DNA of 64,000 nt from Nocardiopsis sp. N85 (GCF_028882275.1 NZ_JARBUT010000003.1:1-64000), one strand, 5' to 3'; shown: positions 35,791-45,052, counted from the stretch's first letter. Notes: generated by a model not told the origin, from the sequence alone. Numbers and translations: made by a program.

Positions 35791-36634
35791 TCCGCCCCTC
35801 CAGGTGGTTCTCTCGCAGATGGTCGATGGTCTCGCCGGGGCGCAGCGCGACCAGGCGCAGGTGTTCGGCGAGGTTGCGGTAACGGGCGACCTCGTCGGGC
35901 TCCTCCAGATAGATCCCGTCGGTGGCGGTCTCCAGGTAGACCACCGTGGGGTCGATGGTGTCGGGGAAGTCCATGATCACGAAGGGCCCGCCGGAACCCG
36001 GGTTGAGCCTGTCGGCCAGCGTCATCTGCACGGTGATGTTGGGTCGCGCGGCCATCTCCACGATGTGCCGGACCTGTTCCTCCAGGACCTCGGGGTGATC
36101 GCGCAACCGCAGCAGGGCGCCCTCGTCGAAGACGGCCCACAGGCGCGGAGGGTCCTCCTCGTCCAGGATCCGTTGACGGGTCAGGCGCGCGTCGGTGAAG
36201 CGGCGGATGTCCTGGGGCCCGGACAGGCAGGACTGGGCGGTGACCCGCATGTACCCGCGGGTCTGGAGCAGCCCGGGCAGGACGAGGGGCTGCCAGGTGC
36301 TGATGACGCGGGCCTCGGTCTCGAACCCGACGTACCGTCCGGCCAGCACGTCCCGGTAGCGGCTCCACCAGCCCCGGTCGAGGGCCTGCCGGCACAGGTT
36401 GAGGATCTCGTCGTACTCCTTGCCCGGGGGGACCCCGCAGGCGTCGAGGACGGCCCGGACCTCACGGATCCTCGGTCGTTTCTTCACCCCCGATTCGATG
36501 TTGGAATAGGTGGACTTGGACAGACCGGCGGCGAGGGCGACCTCCTCGCCGGTCTTTCCGGCGGTGAGCCGGATCCTGCGAAGCTCGACGGACAGGCGTC
36601 GGCGACGGATCGTGGGTGAGTACCTGGTGGCCAT
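35768..36634 (-). CDS. XRE-family helix-turn-helix regulator with DUF5753 domain
   Basis: DNA-binding regulator of the type often linked to a DUF397 protein. Seen: 288 aa from ATG 36634; HTH_31-type domain at about 15-70 (LRRIRLTAGKTGEEVALAAGLSKSTYSNIESG); then DUF5753 with ISTWQPLVLPGLLQTRGYMRV, WAVFDEGALLR, PNITVQMTL, GGPFVIMDFP and TVVYLETATDGIYLEEPDEVARY. Such pairs are numerous in actinobacteria. It sits inside the glycerol regulon between glpF and glpD on the opposite strand, looking like an insertion into a once-contiguous glp cluster. Confidence 0.9.
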   Translation of the reverse strand: MATRYSPTIRRRRLSVELRRIRLTAGKTGEEVALAAGLSKSTYSNIESGVKKRPRIREVRAVLDACGVPPGKEYDEILNLCRQALDRGWWSRYRDVLAGRYVGFETEARVISTWQPLVLPGLLQTRGYMRVTAQSCLSGPQDIRRFTDARLTRQRILDEEDPPRLWAVFDEGALLRLRDHPEVLEEQVRHIVEMAARPNITVQMTLADRLNPGSGGPFVIMDFPDTIDPTVVYLETATDGIYLEEPDEVARYRNLAEHLRLVALRPGETIDHLRENHLEGRSVRCGRP

Positions 36635-36999
36635 GATGCCCTCATGCTAGGACCGGTGATGGCCCTCAAGTGGGACAATCCGAGGAATCCGAGGTTCGGG
36701 CACATACCTCGCGACGAAAACCGAGATGGACGTTTCCACGCTCCTGGAATTCAGACTCCCCCGCCGCTCCCCCTCTTCCCCGCAGCGCTCCGGACCCGCT
36801 CCGGGAGGCCCGCCCCCCGAGCCCCGCGTGCGGAGCGCCGCCGGACGCCCTACATCCGTCGATGTTCGACAATGACGCACACCGAGAGCACTGTGAAACC
36901 CCGTGGGTACCAACGGTCACGACGGCGCACACCAGCACCATGGGCGGACCCCGAGGAGCCCGACGAACAGCGCGGATCCACCCTTGGCCTTCACCAGCG
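36635..36999. other. Divergent region between the XRE gene and glpD
   Basis: About 365 bp without a gene. A weak GylR-like site (TTCGACAATGACGCA, three mismatches to the consensus) lies at 36865-36879. The AT-richer part near 36640-36730 is the likely promoter of the XRE gene. Confidence 0.4.
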
Positions 37000-37018
37000 T
37001 TCGGCATTGTCGTATGAT
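36990..37018 (+). promoter_or_regulatory. Candidate glpD promoter
   Basis: TTCACC at 36990-36995, 17-bp spacer, TATGAT at 37013-37018. The GylR-type operator covers the spacer and the start of the -10 element, so binding would exclude RNA polymerase. Confidence 0.5.
37000..37014. promoter_or_regulatory. GylR-type operator before glpD, TTCGGCA-T-TGTCGTA
   Basis: Right half-site identical to those before gylR and glpK; left half has two mismatches to the ideal. It lies 85 bp before the glpD start. Confidence 0.58.
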
Positions 37019-37098
37019 CTGTTCGACACACGTTCGGAACGCGGAGTCCGTTCCGGCAGTCGCACAGCCATTCCTCCGAACGGACGGAGTCCCCGGCC

Positions 37099-38700
37099 AT
37101 GACGATCACCCCCGGACCTCCCGACACCACCTCCGTGGTGCCGGAGCACACCGACCCGCGCCGCCCGGACCGGGCGCGCACCCGCGAGGAACTCACCCGC
37201 GGCACCTTCGACCTCCTCGTCATCGGCGGCGGCATCCTCGGCACCTCCGTGGCGTGGACCGCCACCCAGGCCGGGCTGCGGGTCGCCATGGTCGACGCGG
37301 GGGACTTCGCCGGGGCCACCTCCAGCGCCTCCTCCAAGCTCGTGCACGGCGGACTGCGCTACCTCCAGACCGGCAACCTGAAGCTGGTCGCCGAGAACCA
37401 CCGCGAGCGCCGCTCCCTCGCCACCACCGTGGCCCCGCACCTGGTCAACCCGCTGCCGTTCCTGGTCCCCGTCTACGAGGGCGGCCCCCACGGCGCCGCC
37501 AAGATGGGCGCGGGCGTGTTCCTGTACTCGGCGCTGTCGGCGTTCGGGGACGGCATGGGTCGGCTGCTCTCCCCCGTCCAGGCCGCACGCCTGGCCCCGG
37601 GGCTGCGCACCGAGGGTCTGAAGTCGGTCGCCGCCTACGGCGATCACCAGATGAACGACAGCCGCATGGCGATCATGACCGTGCGCGCCGCCGTCGACGC
37701 CGGGACCGTCGTGCTCAACCACGCCGAGGTCATGGGGTTGCGCAGCGTCCGCGGCCGGGTCACGGGGGCCGAACTGCGCGACCGGGCCGACGGCACGGAG
37801 TTCGGCGTCGACGCGCGCCTGGTCCTCAACGCCACCGGCCCCTGGGTGGACCGGTTGCGCGCCATGGAGGACCCCGACGCCGCGCCGAGCGTGCGCCTGT
37901 CCAAGGGCGCGCACCTGGTACTGCGCACCCCGGAGCCCTGGCGGGCCGCGCTGACCATCCCCGTGGACCGGCACCGGGTGTCGTTCGCCATCCCGTGGGA
38001 GGGCCGGCTGCTGCTCGGCACCACCGACGAGGAGTACACCGGGGACCCGGCCGAGGTGTCCGTGCTGCCCTCCGACGTGGAGCAGATCCTGGGCGAGGCG
38101 GAACTGGGCATCGACGCCCCCTACCTGGACGCCGCGCACATCGACTACTCGTTCGCCGGGCTGCGGGTGCTGCCGGGCGGGCCGGGCGACACGAGTTCGG
38201 CCAAGCGCGAGACCGTGGTGACGCAGGGCCGGGGCGGCATGCTGTCGGTGGCCGGCGGCAAGTGGACGACCTACCGGCACATCGGCCGGACGGTCCTGGC
38301 CGAACTGCGCAAGGTCCGCTCGGTACCGCTGGCCGAGGAGATGGCCGACCCGCTGCGGACCGTCCCGCTCCCGGGGCTCGCCAGCCCCGACGCGGTCGCC
38401 CAGCGGATCATCATCGACCGCGAGCCGGGGGCCCGGTTGGATCCTCGGGTGGCCCGCCACCTGGCCTCCCACTACGGGAGCCTGGCCATGGACATCGCCA
38501 CGATGATCCGTGAGGACCCCGCACTCGGTGAGCGCATCCACCCGGACGGACCGGACGTGTGGGCGCAGGTGGTGTTCGCCCGCGATCGGGAGTGGGCGGT
38601 CACCGTCGACGACGTGCTGCGACGCCGCACCACGGTGACGGTGCGGGGGCTGGAGACACCGGAGGTCCGCGCCCGGACGCAGCGGCTCCTGGCGGGCTGA
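37099..38700 (+). CDS. glpD: Aerobic glycerol-3-phosphate dehydrogenase
   Basis: FAD enzyme at the inner membrane face; oxidises glycerol 3-phosphate to dihydroxyacetone phosphate and passes electrons to quinone. Seen: 533 aa; FAD Rossmann motif LLVIGGGILGTSVAWTATQAG at about 40-60; ATSSASSKLVHGGLRYL; GVFLYSAL; VLNATGPW; GTTDEEYTGDP; FAGLRVLPGG; SVAGGKWTTYRHIG, all GlpD landmarks. It completes the glycerol regulon with gylR, glpK and glpF. Confidence 0.96.
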   Translation: MTITPGPPDTTSVVPEHTDPRRPDRARTREELTRGTFDLLVIGGGILGTSVAWTATQAGLRVAMVDAGDFAGATSSASSKLVHGGLRYLQTGNLKLVAENHRERRSLATTVAPHLVNPLPFLVPVYEGGPHGAAKMGAGVFLYSALSAFGDGMGRLLSPVQAARLAPGLRTEGLKSVAAYGDHQMNDSRMAIMTVRAAVDAGTVVLNHAEVMGLRSVRGRVTGAELRDRADGTEFGVDARLVLNATGPWVDRLRAMEDPDAAPSVRLSKGAHLVLRTPEPWRAALTIPVDRHRVSFAIPWEGRLLLGTTDEEYTGDPAEVSVLPSDVEQILGEAELGIDAPYLDAAHIDYSFAGLRVLPGGPGDTSSAKRETVVTQGRGGMLSVAGGKWTTYRHIGRTVLAELRKVRSVPLAEEMADPLRTVPLPGLASPDAVAQRIIIDREPGARLDPRVARHLASHYGSLAMDIATMIREDPALGERIHPDGPDVWAQVVFARDREWAVTVDDVLRRRTTVTVRGLETPEVRARTQRLLAG

Positions 38701-38768
38701 GCGCACGGCCGCGCGGTGCCGGCCACCGGGTGGCCGGCACCGCGCGGGTCCGGCCCCGGACACGGAAA

Positions 38769-38798
38769 AGCCCCCGGAAGGCGTACCTTCCGGGGGCT
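38769..38798 (-). terminator. Intrinsic terminator of cspA
   Basis: Perfect 13-bp arms 38769-38781 and 38786-38798 with loop CGTA. On the - strand the stem is followed by TTTTCC, so it is a classical rho-independent terminator for cspA; it also faces the end of glpD. Confidence 0.82.
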
Positions 38799-38842
38799 CC
38801 GCGGTATGTGGTCCCACTCCGAGGAGCGGGAGGTCATACTAC

Positions 38843-39046
38843 TTAGATCGCGACGACGTTCTCGGCCTGCGGGCCGCGGGTGCCGGTGACGATGTCGAAC
38901 TCCACGCGCTGGTTCTCTTCCAGGTTACGGAAGCCGGAACCCTGGATCGCGCTGTAGTGAACGAAAGCGTCGGGGCCGCCGTCGTCGGGGGAGATGAAGC
39001 CGAAGCCCTTCTCGCCGTTGAACCACTTCACAGTTCCCTGAGCCAT
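38843..39046 (-). CDS. cspA: Cold-shock protein
   Basis: Small RNA/ssDNA-binding OB-fold protein acting as RNA chaperone. Seen: 67 aa, the exact family length; ATG 39046 with AAGGAG seven bases upstream; RNP1 KGFGFI, RNP2-like DAFVHYSAI, opening [14 protein letters not shown]. The frame is open further upstream but lacks family similarity. A leader of up to about 130 nt precedes it, as usual for cold-shock genes. Confidence 0.96.
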   Translation of the reverse strand: MAQGTVKWFNGEKGFGFISPDDGGPDAFVHYSAIQGSGFRNLEENQRVEFDIVTGTRGPQAENVVAI

Positions 39047-39344
39047 ATTGTCTCCTTCAGCTCGGTGTACAACGGGCGCAGACTCACGCCCGAGAATTGC
39101 CGCGAGCCGACTTCCCAGGGAAACCGCCCGCCGGTCACAAACTCCGCGGGCAAGACACCAACTGCGAAATTCAACGACTAACAATCACCTCGAACGTACC
39201 ACAGCCCTCTGGGATCGCGAGGGTTTTCGGTGTGGCAACACGCACGAACCTCGGGGGAATATCCGAGGTACGCCAGGGGAAGAAGCGCGACATCGCCCGT
39301 GGGCACGGGGATGCCGCGTCCCTCCCCCGGGACGGTCCTCGATC
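39047..39344. other. Leader and intergenic region upstream of cspA
   Basis: Contains the cspA leader and promoter and the 3' end of the second ABC operon. No gene. The AT-rich core is about 39140-39200. Confidence 0.4.
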
Positions 39345-40253
39345 TCAGCCCTGGTCGATCCCGACGAAGTGACCCCGCTCCGCCTCCACCAGGGGCGCCG
39401 ACTCGTCGTCGGGGGCCACCGGAAGCTCGAAGTGGTCCGGCGGGTTCGCCGCCAGCTCGGCGTCCACCTCCGCCCAGGTGCGGTGCAGCTGGGGCACGCA
39501 CGAGAGCAGGTGGCGGCTGTAGGGGTGCAGCGGGTTCTCGAACACCCTGGCCGTGGGCCCCATCTCGGCGATGGCGCCCTTGCGCAGGATCACCGACCGG
39601 TCGCTGACGTAGTTGCCCAGCGACAGGTCGTGGGTGACGAACAGGATGCCCAGGCCCCGCTCCTTCAGGTCGGCGAGCAGGTTGAGCACGTCGATGCGGG
39701 TGGAGGCGTCCAGCATGCTGATCACCTCGTCGGCGACCAGCAGGTCCACGTCCAGCAGCAGCGCCCGCGCGATGAGCAGACGCTGCATCTGGCCGCCGCT
39801 GAGCTGGTGCGGGTACTTGCCCAGGACGTTGTCCGGGTCCAGGCGCACCGTGCCGATCGCCTTGAGCACCCGCTCCCGCCAGTCGGCGTCCGAGACGCCG
39901 GGGAAGTAGGAGCTCCGGATCATCTCGAACACCCGGTCGGCCTTGAAGATCGGGTTGAAGGAGCTGAACGGGTCCTGGAAGACCCCCTGCACCCGCCGGT
40001 AGTAGGCCTTGCGGGCGGTGTGGCCCCGGATCGTGGTGATGTCGGTGCCGTCGAAGGTGATGCTCCCGGAGCTGGGCTTGAACAGCCCCAGCACCATCTT
40101 GCCGATGGTGCTCTTGCCGCTGCCGCTCTCCCCGATGAGGGAGACGACCTCGCCGGGCTCCACCTTCAGGCTGACATCCCGGACGGCGCGCAGTCGGCCG
40201 CCGCCGAACGCGCCCACCCGGTACACCTTGTGCACGTGGCTGAGTTCCAGCAC
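39345..40253 (-). CDS. Oligopeptide-class ABC transporter ATP-binding protein (DppF-like)
   Basis: Second ATPase of the second importer. Seen: 302 aa from GTG 40253, 7 bp after the previous gene; Walker A GESGSGKST; signature LSGGQMQRLLIARA; Walker B LLVADEVISMLD, where the usual DEP is DEV; H-loop FVTHD. It lacks the C-terminal cysteine cluster seen in the first importer's DppF, ending instead in an acidic tail. In my experience of the family, DEV-type Walker B and this shorter C-terminus go with the oligosaccharide-importing branch (inference). Confidence 0.88.
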   Translation of the reverse strand: MLELSHVHKVYRVGAFGGGRLRAVRDVSLKVEPGEVVSLIGESGSGKSTIGKMVLGLFKPSSGSITFDGTDITTIRGHTARKAYYRRVQGVFQDPFSSFNPIFKADRVFEMIRSSYFPGVSDADWRERVLKAIGTVRLDPDNVLGKYPHQLSGGQMQRLLIARALLLDVDLLVADEVISMLDASTRIDVLNLLADLKERGLGILFVTHDLSLGNYVSDRSVILRKGAIAEMGPTARVFENPLHPYSRHLLSCVPQLHRTWAEVDAELAANPPDHFELPVAPDDESAPLVEAERGHFVGIDQG

Positions 40254-40260
40254 GTCCGTC

Positions 40261-41211
40261 TCACCCCGTCTTCCAGCAGGCGGCCCAGTGGCCGGGTTCG
40301 ATCTCGACCAGCGGAGGCCGCTCCGAGCACTTCGAGAACGCCAACGGGCAACGGTCCTTGAACCGGCACCCGGTCGGCGGGTTCAACAACCCGGGCGGTG
40401 TACCGGGGATGCCCTCCAACCGACCCTGGTCGGTGGTGGTCCCCACCTCGGGCAGGGCCGAGATGAGCATCTGCGTGTACGGGTGCCGGGGCGCGTTGAC
40501 GATGGTGGACGCGGACGCCTTCTCCACGATGTGCCCCGCGTACATCACCATGATGGTGTCGGCCATCTGGTACACGAGCGAGATGTCGTGGGTCACGAAC
40601 ACCATGCTCTTGACGTACTCGCGGTCGCGGAACTCCACCAGGGACTCGGCGACCGCGCGCTGGGTGGACACGTCCAGGGCGGAGGTGACCTCGTCGGCGA
40701 TGAGCAGCGACGGGTTGAGCAGGGTGGACATCACCATGACGACGCGCTGCTTCATGCCGCCCGACAGCTCGATCGGGAACCGGTTCAGCACGTCGGGGTC
40801 CAGGCCCACCAGTTCGAGCCGGCGCCGGAGTTCGTCGGCGATGTCGACCGGGCGCACTCCCCGCGCCCGCAGCAGCTCGTTGATCATCCGCCCGATCTTG
40901 CGGGTCGGGTTGAGGGCGCTCATCGCGTACTGGGGGATGAGCGAGATCTCGTGGTACCGCAGGGGGACCATCGCCTTGTCGTCGGCGATGGGCACGTCCT
41001 TGCCGTCCAGCTCGATCGTGCCGCCGACGTGGCGCATGCGCGTGTCGAGGCGGATCAGGCTCTTGCCCAGGGTGGTCTTACCGCAGCCGGACTCGCCGGC
41101 CAGACCCATGATCTCGCCGTCGGCCAGGTCGAAGGTCACACCGTCGAGGGCGTGGACGTCCCCGCGCAGGGTCTGGTAGTAGACCTTGAGGTCATTGACT
41201 CGCAGAGTCAT
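40261..41211 (-). CDS. Oligopeptide-class ABC transporter ATP-binding protein (DppD-like)
   Basis: First ATPase of the second importer. Seen: 316 aa; ATG 41211 shares one base with the permease stop (TGATG); the open frame upstream is a shadow of the permease gene. Walker [10 protein letters not shown]; signature LSGGMKQRVVMVM; Walker B LLIADEVTSALD (DEV, as in the partner); H-loop FVTHD; C-terminal oligopeptide domain with CRFKDRCPLAFSKC. Confidence 0.9.
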   Translation of the reverse strand: MTLRVNDLKVYYQTLRGDVHALDGVTFDLADGEIMGLAGESGCGKTTLGKSLIRLDTRMRHVGGTIELDGKDVPIADDKAMVPLRYHEISLIPQYAMSALNPTRKIGRMINELLRARGVRPVDIADELRRRLELVGLDPDVLNRFPIELSGGMKQRVVMVMSTLLNPSLLIADEVTSALDVSTQRAVAESLVEFRDREYVKSMVFVTHDISLVYQMADTIMVMYAGHIVEKASASTIVNAPRHPYTQMLISALPEVGTTTDQGRLEGIPGTPPGLLNPPTGCRFKDRCPLAFSKCSERPPLVEIEPGHWAACWKTG

Positions 41212-42122
41212 CACAGCTCCCGCAGCTTGGGGTTGAACACCTCGTCCAGCCCGACATTCAGGATGTACAGCGAGCCCACGATCGTCGTGATGCCGAGGCC
41301 CGGCGGGATGAACCACCACCACATGCCCAGGTACAGGGAGCTCCACTTCATGGCGCTCTCCAGCATGAGACCGAGCGAGACGCCGTTGGAGGGCCCCAGG
41401 CCGATGAAGTCCAGGCCGGCGGCGATGAGGATGGAACCGCCGAACAGCAGGATGAACGACATCACCAGGTAGGAGCTCATGTTGGGCGCGATCTCGGTGG
41501 TGATGATCCGCCAGGTGCGGCGTCCGCTGAGCCGTGCCAGGTCGACGTAGTCGCGGGTGGACAGCGACAGCGCCTGGGAACGGACCGCGCGCGCGGCCCA
41601 CGGCCAGGAGGTCAGGCCGATGAACACGCCTTGGACGAAGATGCCGCGCACGTCCAGGTAGGCGGTGGCGACGATGAGGACGACCAGGGCGGGCAGCACC
41701 AGCACGACGTTGGTGAGCATGTTGAGGATCTCGTCGATGATCCCGCCCTTGTACCCGGCGACGAACCCGACCGTGGTACCGATGACGAACGCGACACCGC
41801 CGCCGAACGCGCCGATGAGGAAGGTCGAGCGCAGCCCGTAGACGAACTGGGCCCAGATGTCCTGTCCGAACGAGGTGGTGCCCAACCAGTACTCGCCGTT
41901 GGGCGGCTGGCTCTGGGGGCCGACGTACTCGTTGGGATCGTGGTCGATGAAGAACGGCCCGATGATCCCCGTCAGCAACAGGGTGAGCACGATGCCCAGG
42001 CCGATGAGCAGCTTGGGGTTGCGCACGGCGAAGTGCAGGACCTCGGAGGTCTTGCGCTCGGCCGTGGGTTCGGGCGCGTCCGCGGCGTCCGCGGTGCCCG
42101 GGGCTCCGGCGATCTCGCTCAC
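41211..42122 (-). CDS. Oligopeptide-class ABC transporter permease (DppC-like)
   Basis: Channel subunit. Seen: 303 aa from GTG 42122, overlapping the preceding permease stop by four bases; cytoplasmic N-terminus of about 35 residues; helix LLIGLGIVLTLLLTGIIGPFF; YWLGTTSFGQDIWAQFVYGLRSTFLIG; EAA segment LSGRRTWRIITTEIAPNMSSY; ends NVGLDEVFNPKLREL. About six helices. Confidence 0.9.
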   Translation of the reverse strand: MSEIAGAPGTADAADAPEPTAERKTSEVLHFAVRNPKLLIGLGIVLTLLLTGIIGPFFIDHDPNEYVGPQSQPPNGEYWLGTTSFGQDIWAQFVYGLRSTFLIGAFGGGVAFVIGTTVGFVAGYKGGIIDEILNMLTNVVLVLPALVVLIVATAYLDVRGIFVQGVFIGLTSWPWAARAVRSQALSLSTRDYVDLARLSGRRTWRIITTEIAPNMSSYLVMSFILLFGGSILIAAGLDFIGLGPSNGVSLGLMLESAMKWSSLYLGMWWWFIPPGLGITTIVGSLYILNVGLDEVFNPKLREL

Positions 42123-43114
42123 GCCGCGCCTCCCGTCATCTGGACCCGGGTACGCGGGTCGACCAGCACGTAGACGATGTCGATGATGAAGTTGGCGATG
42201 AGCACGCCGACGACCACGAACAGGAAGGTCCCCTGCAACACGAAGAAGTCGCGGTTGTTGAGGGCCTGAAGGATCAGGGTGCCCAGGCCGGGGTAGTTGA
42301 ACACGATCTCGGTGAGCAGCGCGCCGGAGAGCACGGTGCCGAGCTGCACGGCCAGGCCGGTGATCTGCGGCAGCATCGCGTTGCGGAACGCGTAGCGGCG
42401 GATCAGCCGGCTCGGGGCGCCCAGGGCCTGGAGGTAGTTGGAGTAGTCCGCCTCCAGCTCGTAGATGATCATGTTCCGCATGCCGATCGCCCAGCCGCCC
42501 AGCGCCACGATGAACATGGACAGGAAGGGCAGGATCCAGTGGGTGATCAGGCTGGAGATGAACAGCCAGCTGAACTCGGGCCGCAGCGTCGGCGAGTAGC
42601 CGCCCGAGGTCGGGAGGACTCCCGCGACGATGCCCAGGCTCCAGGCCAGCAGCAGGGCCAGCCACATGTACGGCATGGCGGTGAGGACGTACCCGACCGG
42701 TAGGACCGTGTTGTCGAGGAGCTTCTTGCGGGCCGCGAAGGCGCCGATCCGGTTGCCGACGATCCAGCTCAGGATGATGGCGGGGAGGAGCAGTGCCAGC
42801 GTGTAGGGCACCGACCTCAGGATGATGTCCAGCACGGGCTGGGGGTACAGCATGACGCTGACGCCCAGGTCCCCTCGGAGCAGGCCGCCCCAGAAGGCGA
42901 GGTACTGCTCGTGCAGGGGGGTGTCGAACCCGAACACCCCGGTGTAGTAGTCGTTCATGCGCTGTAGGGCCTCGGGGTTGCCGACCGAGGCGCGGGAGAG
43001 CATGCTCCGGACGGGGTCGCCCGGCATGAAGCGCGGGATCATCCAGTTGATGGTGACCGCGATGACGAACGTAAGCAGGTAGACGAAGAGCTTACGGCCG
43101 ATGTAGCGCCACAC
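42119..43114 (-). CDS. Oligopeptide-class ABC transporter permease (DppB-like)
   Basis: Channel subunit. Seen: 331 aa from GTG 43114; opens MWRYIGRKLFVYLLTFVIAVTINWMIPRFMPGDP; EAA segment ALGAPSRLIRRYAFRNAMLPQITG; ends FIIDIVYVLVDPRTRVQM. It begins 225 bp after the binding-protein gene, with a strong hairpin between them. Confidence 0.9.
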   Translation of the reverse strand: MWRYIGRKLFVYLLTFVIAVTINWMIPRFMPGDPVRSMLSRASVGNPEALQRMNDYYTGVFGFDTPLHEQYLAFWGGLLRGDLGVSVMLYPQPVLDIILRSVPYTLALLLPAIILSWIVGNRIGAFAARKKLLDNTVLPVGYVLTAMPYMWLALLLAWSLGIVAGVLPTSGGYSPTLRPEFSWLFISSLITHWILPFLSMFIVALGGWAIGMRNMIIYELEADYSNYLQALGAPSRLIRRYAFRNAMLPQITGLAVQLGTVLSGALLTEIVFNYPGLGTLILQALNNRDFFVLQGTFLFVVVGVLIANFIIDIVYVLVDPRTRVQMTGGAA

Positions 43115-43242
43115 ACGTTCCTCCAGGTGATGGTGGCGGACGGACGACGAGCCCCGACGGAGGGCGGGACCCGGCCCGGTCGTCCCGGATGTTCCGGGGT
43201 CCTCGGGTGTTCCGGTGTCCCGCCCGGCAAGGCGTCGGGGGG

Positions 43243-43281
43243 CACCCCGGGCGGGCTTTCGCGCCGTGCCCGCCCGGGGTG
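43243..43281. terminator. Intra-operon hairpin after the second binding-protein gene
   Basis: Perfect 14-bp arms 43243-43256 and 43268-43281 with an 11-nt loop, in the 225-bp gap between binding protein and permease. Same position as the hairpin in the first importer operon. Confidence 0.62.
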
Positions 43282-43339
43282 GGGTCGGTGGGACTCGGGT
43301 GGGAGGGGAATGGCCCGTGCCCGCCGACCGGGGATGCGG

Positions 43340-45052
43340 CTACTCGCCGACCGGCTCGATGGTGGCCAGGGTCTTGATCGCCCCGAGCTGCCACCAGCCG
43401 TGCCACAGGGTGGCGGCGCTCTTGGGCGCGCCCTCGGCCTCACTCGGCCAGTTCGTCCAGTACGTGTTGCTGGCCTGCGACCACATGCCGTTGTACCAGA
43501 GCGGGATGGCCGGGAGCTCCTCCAGCTGGATCTCCTGGAGCTGCGAGGTGATCTCGGCGGCGGCCTCGACGTCGTCCGTGGGGACGGTCGCGAGCTGCTC
43601 GACGAGGTCCCACGCCTCCTCGTTCTCGTAACGGTGGAAGTTCACCGTGGTCTGCTGGTCGTTGACCGGCAGCTGGAAGAGGTAGTCGTAGTACGTCCAG
43701 GGGGTGTTGCTGGCCTGGCGCTCGTTGTTGATGAGCAGGTCGAACTCACCGGAGTTGCGGTTGTCCACCAGCAGGTCGAACTCGGGGGTCTGCGCCTCGA
43801 CGTTGATGCCGACGGCCTGGGCGTTGGCCGCGATGACGTTGGCGGACTCCATCCAGTCGGTCCAGCCGGCGGGGACCTCCAGGGTGAGGGTGATGGGCTC
43901 ACCGTCGGGGGTCTCGACGAAGCCGTCGCCGTCCTGGTCCTGGTAGCCGGCCTCCTCCAGGAGACCCACCGCCTCGTCGGCGTTGTAGGAGAAGCCGTTC
44001 TCCTCGACCAGTTCCTGGTCGATGTAGTCGTCCCAGATCGGGAGCAGACCGGTGGGACTGGCCTGCTCGACCAGGTTGGCGTAGGGGCCCGTGACGATCT
44101 GTTCCATGTTGATCGAGTGGGCCAGCGCCCGGCGGAACTCGGGGTCGTCCAGCGGGGCCTTGGTGGTGTTGGGCACCAGCCAGGCGGTGTTGGCGGCCGG
44201 CATGTAGGGCGGGCCGTCGTAGTAGCTGGTGATCGCCTCGTTGCCGTTGATGATCTGGTCGATGCCGGGCAGGAAGTTGTTCGACAGGTCGACCTGTCCC
44301 TGCTGGAGCATGCCCAGGGTGATGTCGTTGGAGGCGTTGACGAGGTCGACGATGTAGCGGGGCTTCATCTCCAGGTCGAGGGGACCGGTGCCCCACCAGT
44401 CGTCGTTGCGCTCCCAGACCAGACGGTCGTCGGTGTGCGACTCGTAGGAGTAAGGACCGGTGCCGACCGGATTCTCGTTGACATCGCTCATGACCTCTTC
44501 TTCGGTCTTACCGGACCAGATGTGCTCCGGGGCGATGGGGTGCGAGTAGGCCCAGTTCATCCACTCCTGCGGCCGGCTCTCACTGAACGTGACGCGGACG
44601 GTCTGCCCGTCGACGGCCTCGACGTTCTCGATGAAGTTCCACAGGTTGCTGAAGGGCACCGAGCCGAACCGGCCGATCTCCAGTGTGGAGACCACGTCGG
44701 CGGAGTCGAAGGCCTCGCCGTCGGTCCAGGTGATGCCCTCGCGCAGAACGATCTCGTGGACGTTCTCCTCGGGCCAACTGTCGCTCTCGGCCAGCCAGGG
44801 AACGTACTCGTTCGTGTTCGGGTCGAAGAGGAAGAGCGGCTCGTAAGCCAACCCCACCGTGCCGACCGCGTACTGCCCCTGCATGTAGGGGTTCCAGTTC
44901 GCGGGCGGCCCCCAGGCCGTACCGGTGGTGTACAGGGTCTCGTTCCGGGGGTACTCCCCGGAACCTCCTTCGTTGCCGCCGCCGTCACCCGAGCACGCCG
45001 TGACCGCGAGGGCCAGTGCTGCGAGTGCCGCCGGAAGTCGAAGAGATCTCAT
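43340..45052 (-). CDS. Family-5 ABC transporter substrate-binding lipoprotein, probably oligosaccharide-binding
   Basis: Receptor of the second importer. ATG 45052 has GGAGGAG upstream. Seen: 570 aa; lipobox AVTAC at about residue 20, followed by a Ser/Gly/Asp linker; SBP_bac_5 landmarks NEYVPWLAESDSWPEENVHEIVLREGITWTDGEAFDSADV, VGTGPYSYES and EFRRALAHSINMEQIV. The fold is the peptide-binding class, but members of it bind cellobiose and other beta-glucans in Thermotoga. A CebR-type box and a LacI regulator upstream argue for a plant-oligosaccharide ligand; a peptide cannot be excluded. Confidence 0.88.
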   Translation of the reverse strand: MRSLRLPAALAALALAVTACSGDGGGNEGGSGEYPRNETLYTTGTAWGPPANWNPYMQGQYAVGTVGLAYEPLFLFDPNTNEYVPWLAESDSWPEENVHEIVLREGITWTDGEAFDSADVVSTLEIGRFGSVPFSNLWNFIENVEAVDGQTVRVTFSESRPQEWMNWAYSHPIAPEHIWSGKTEEEVMSDVNENPVGTGPYSYESHTDDRLVWERNDDWWGTGPLDLEMKPRYIVDLVNASNDITLGMLQQGQVDLSNNFLPGIDQIINGNEAITSYYDGPPYMPAANTAWLVPNTTKAPLDDPEFRRALAHSINMEQIVTGPYANLVEQASPTGLLPIWDDYIDQELVEENGFSYNADEAVGLLEEAGYQDQDGDGFVETPDGEPITLTLEVPAGWTDWMESANVIAANAQAVGINVEAQTPEFDLLVDNRNSGEFDLLINNERQASNTPWTYYDYLFQLPVNDQQTTVNFHRYENEEAWDLVEQLATVPTDDVEAAAEITSQLQEIQLEELPAIPLWYNGMWSQASNTYWTNWPSEAEGAPKSAATLWHGWWQLGAIKTLATIEPVGE

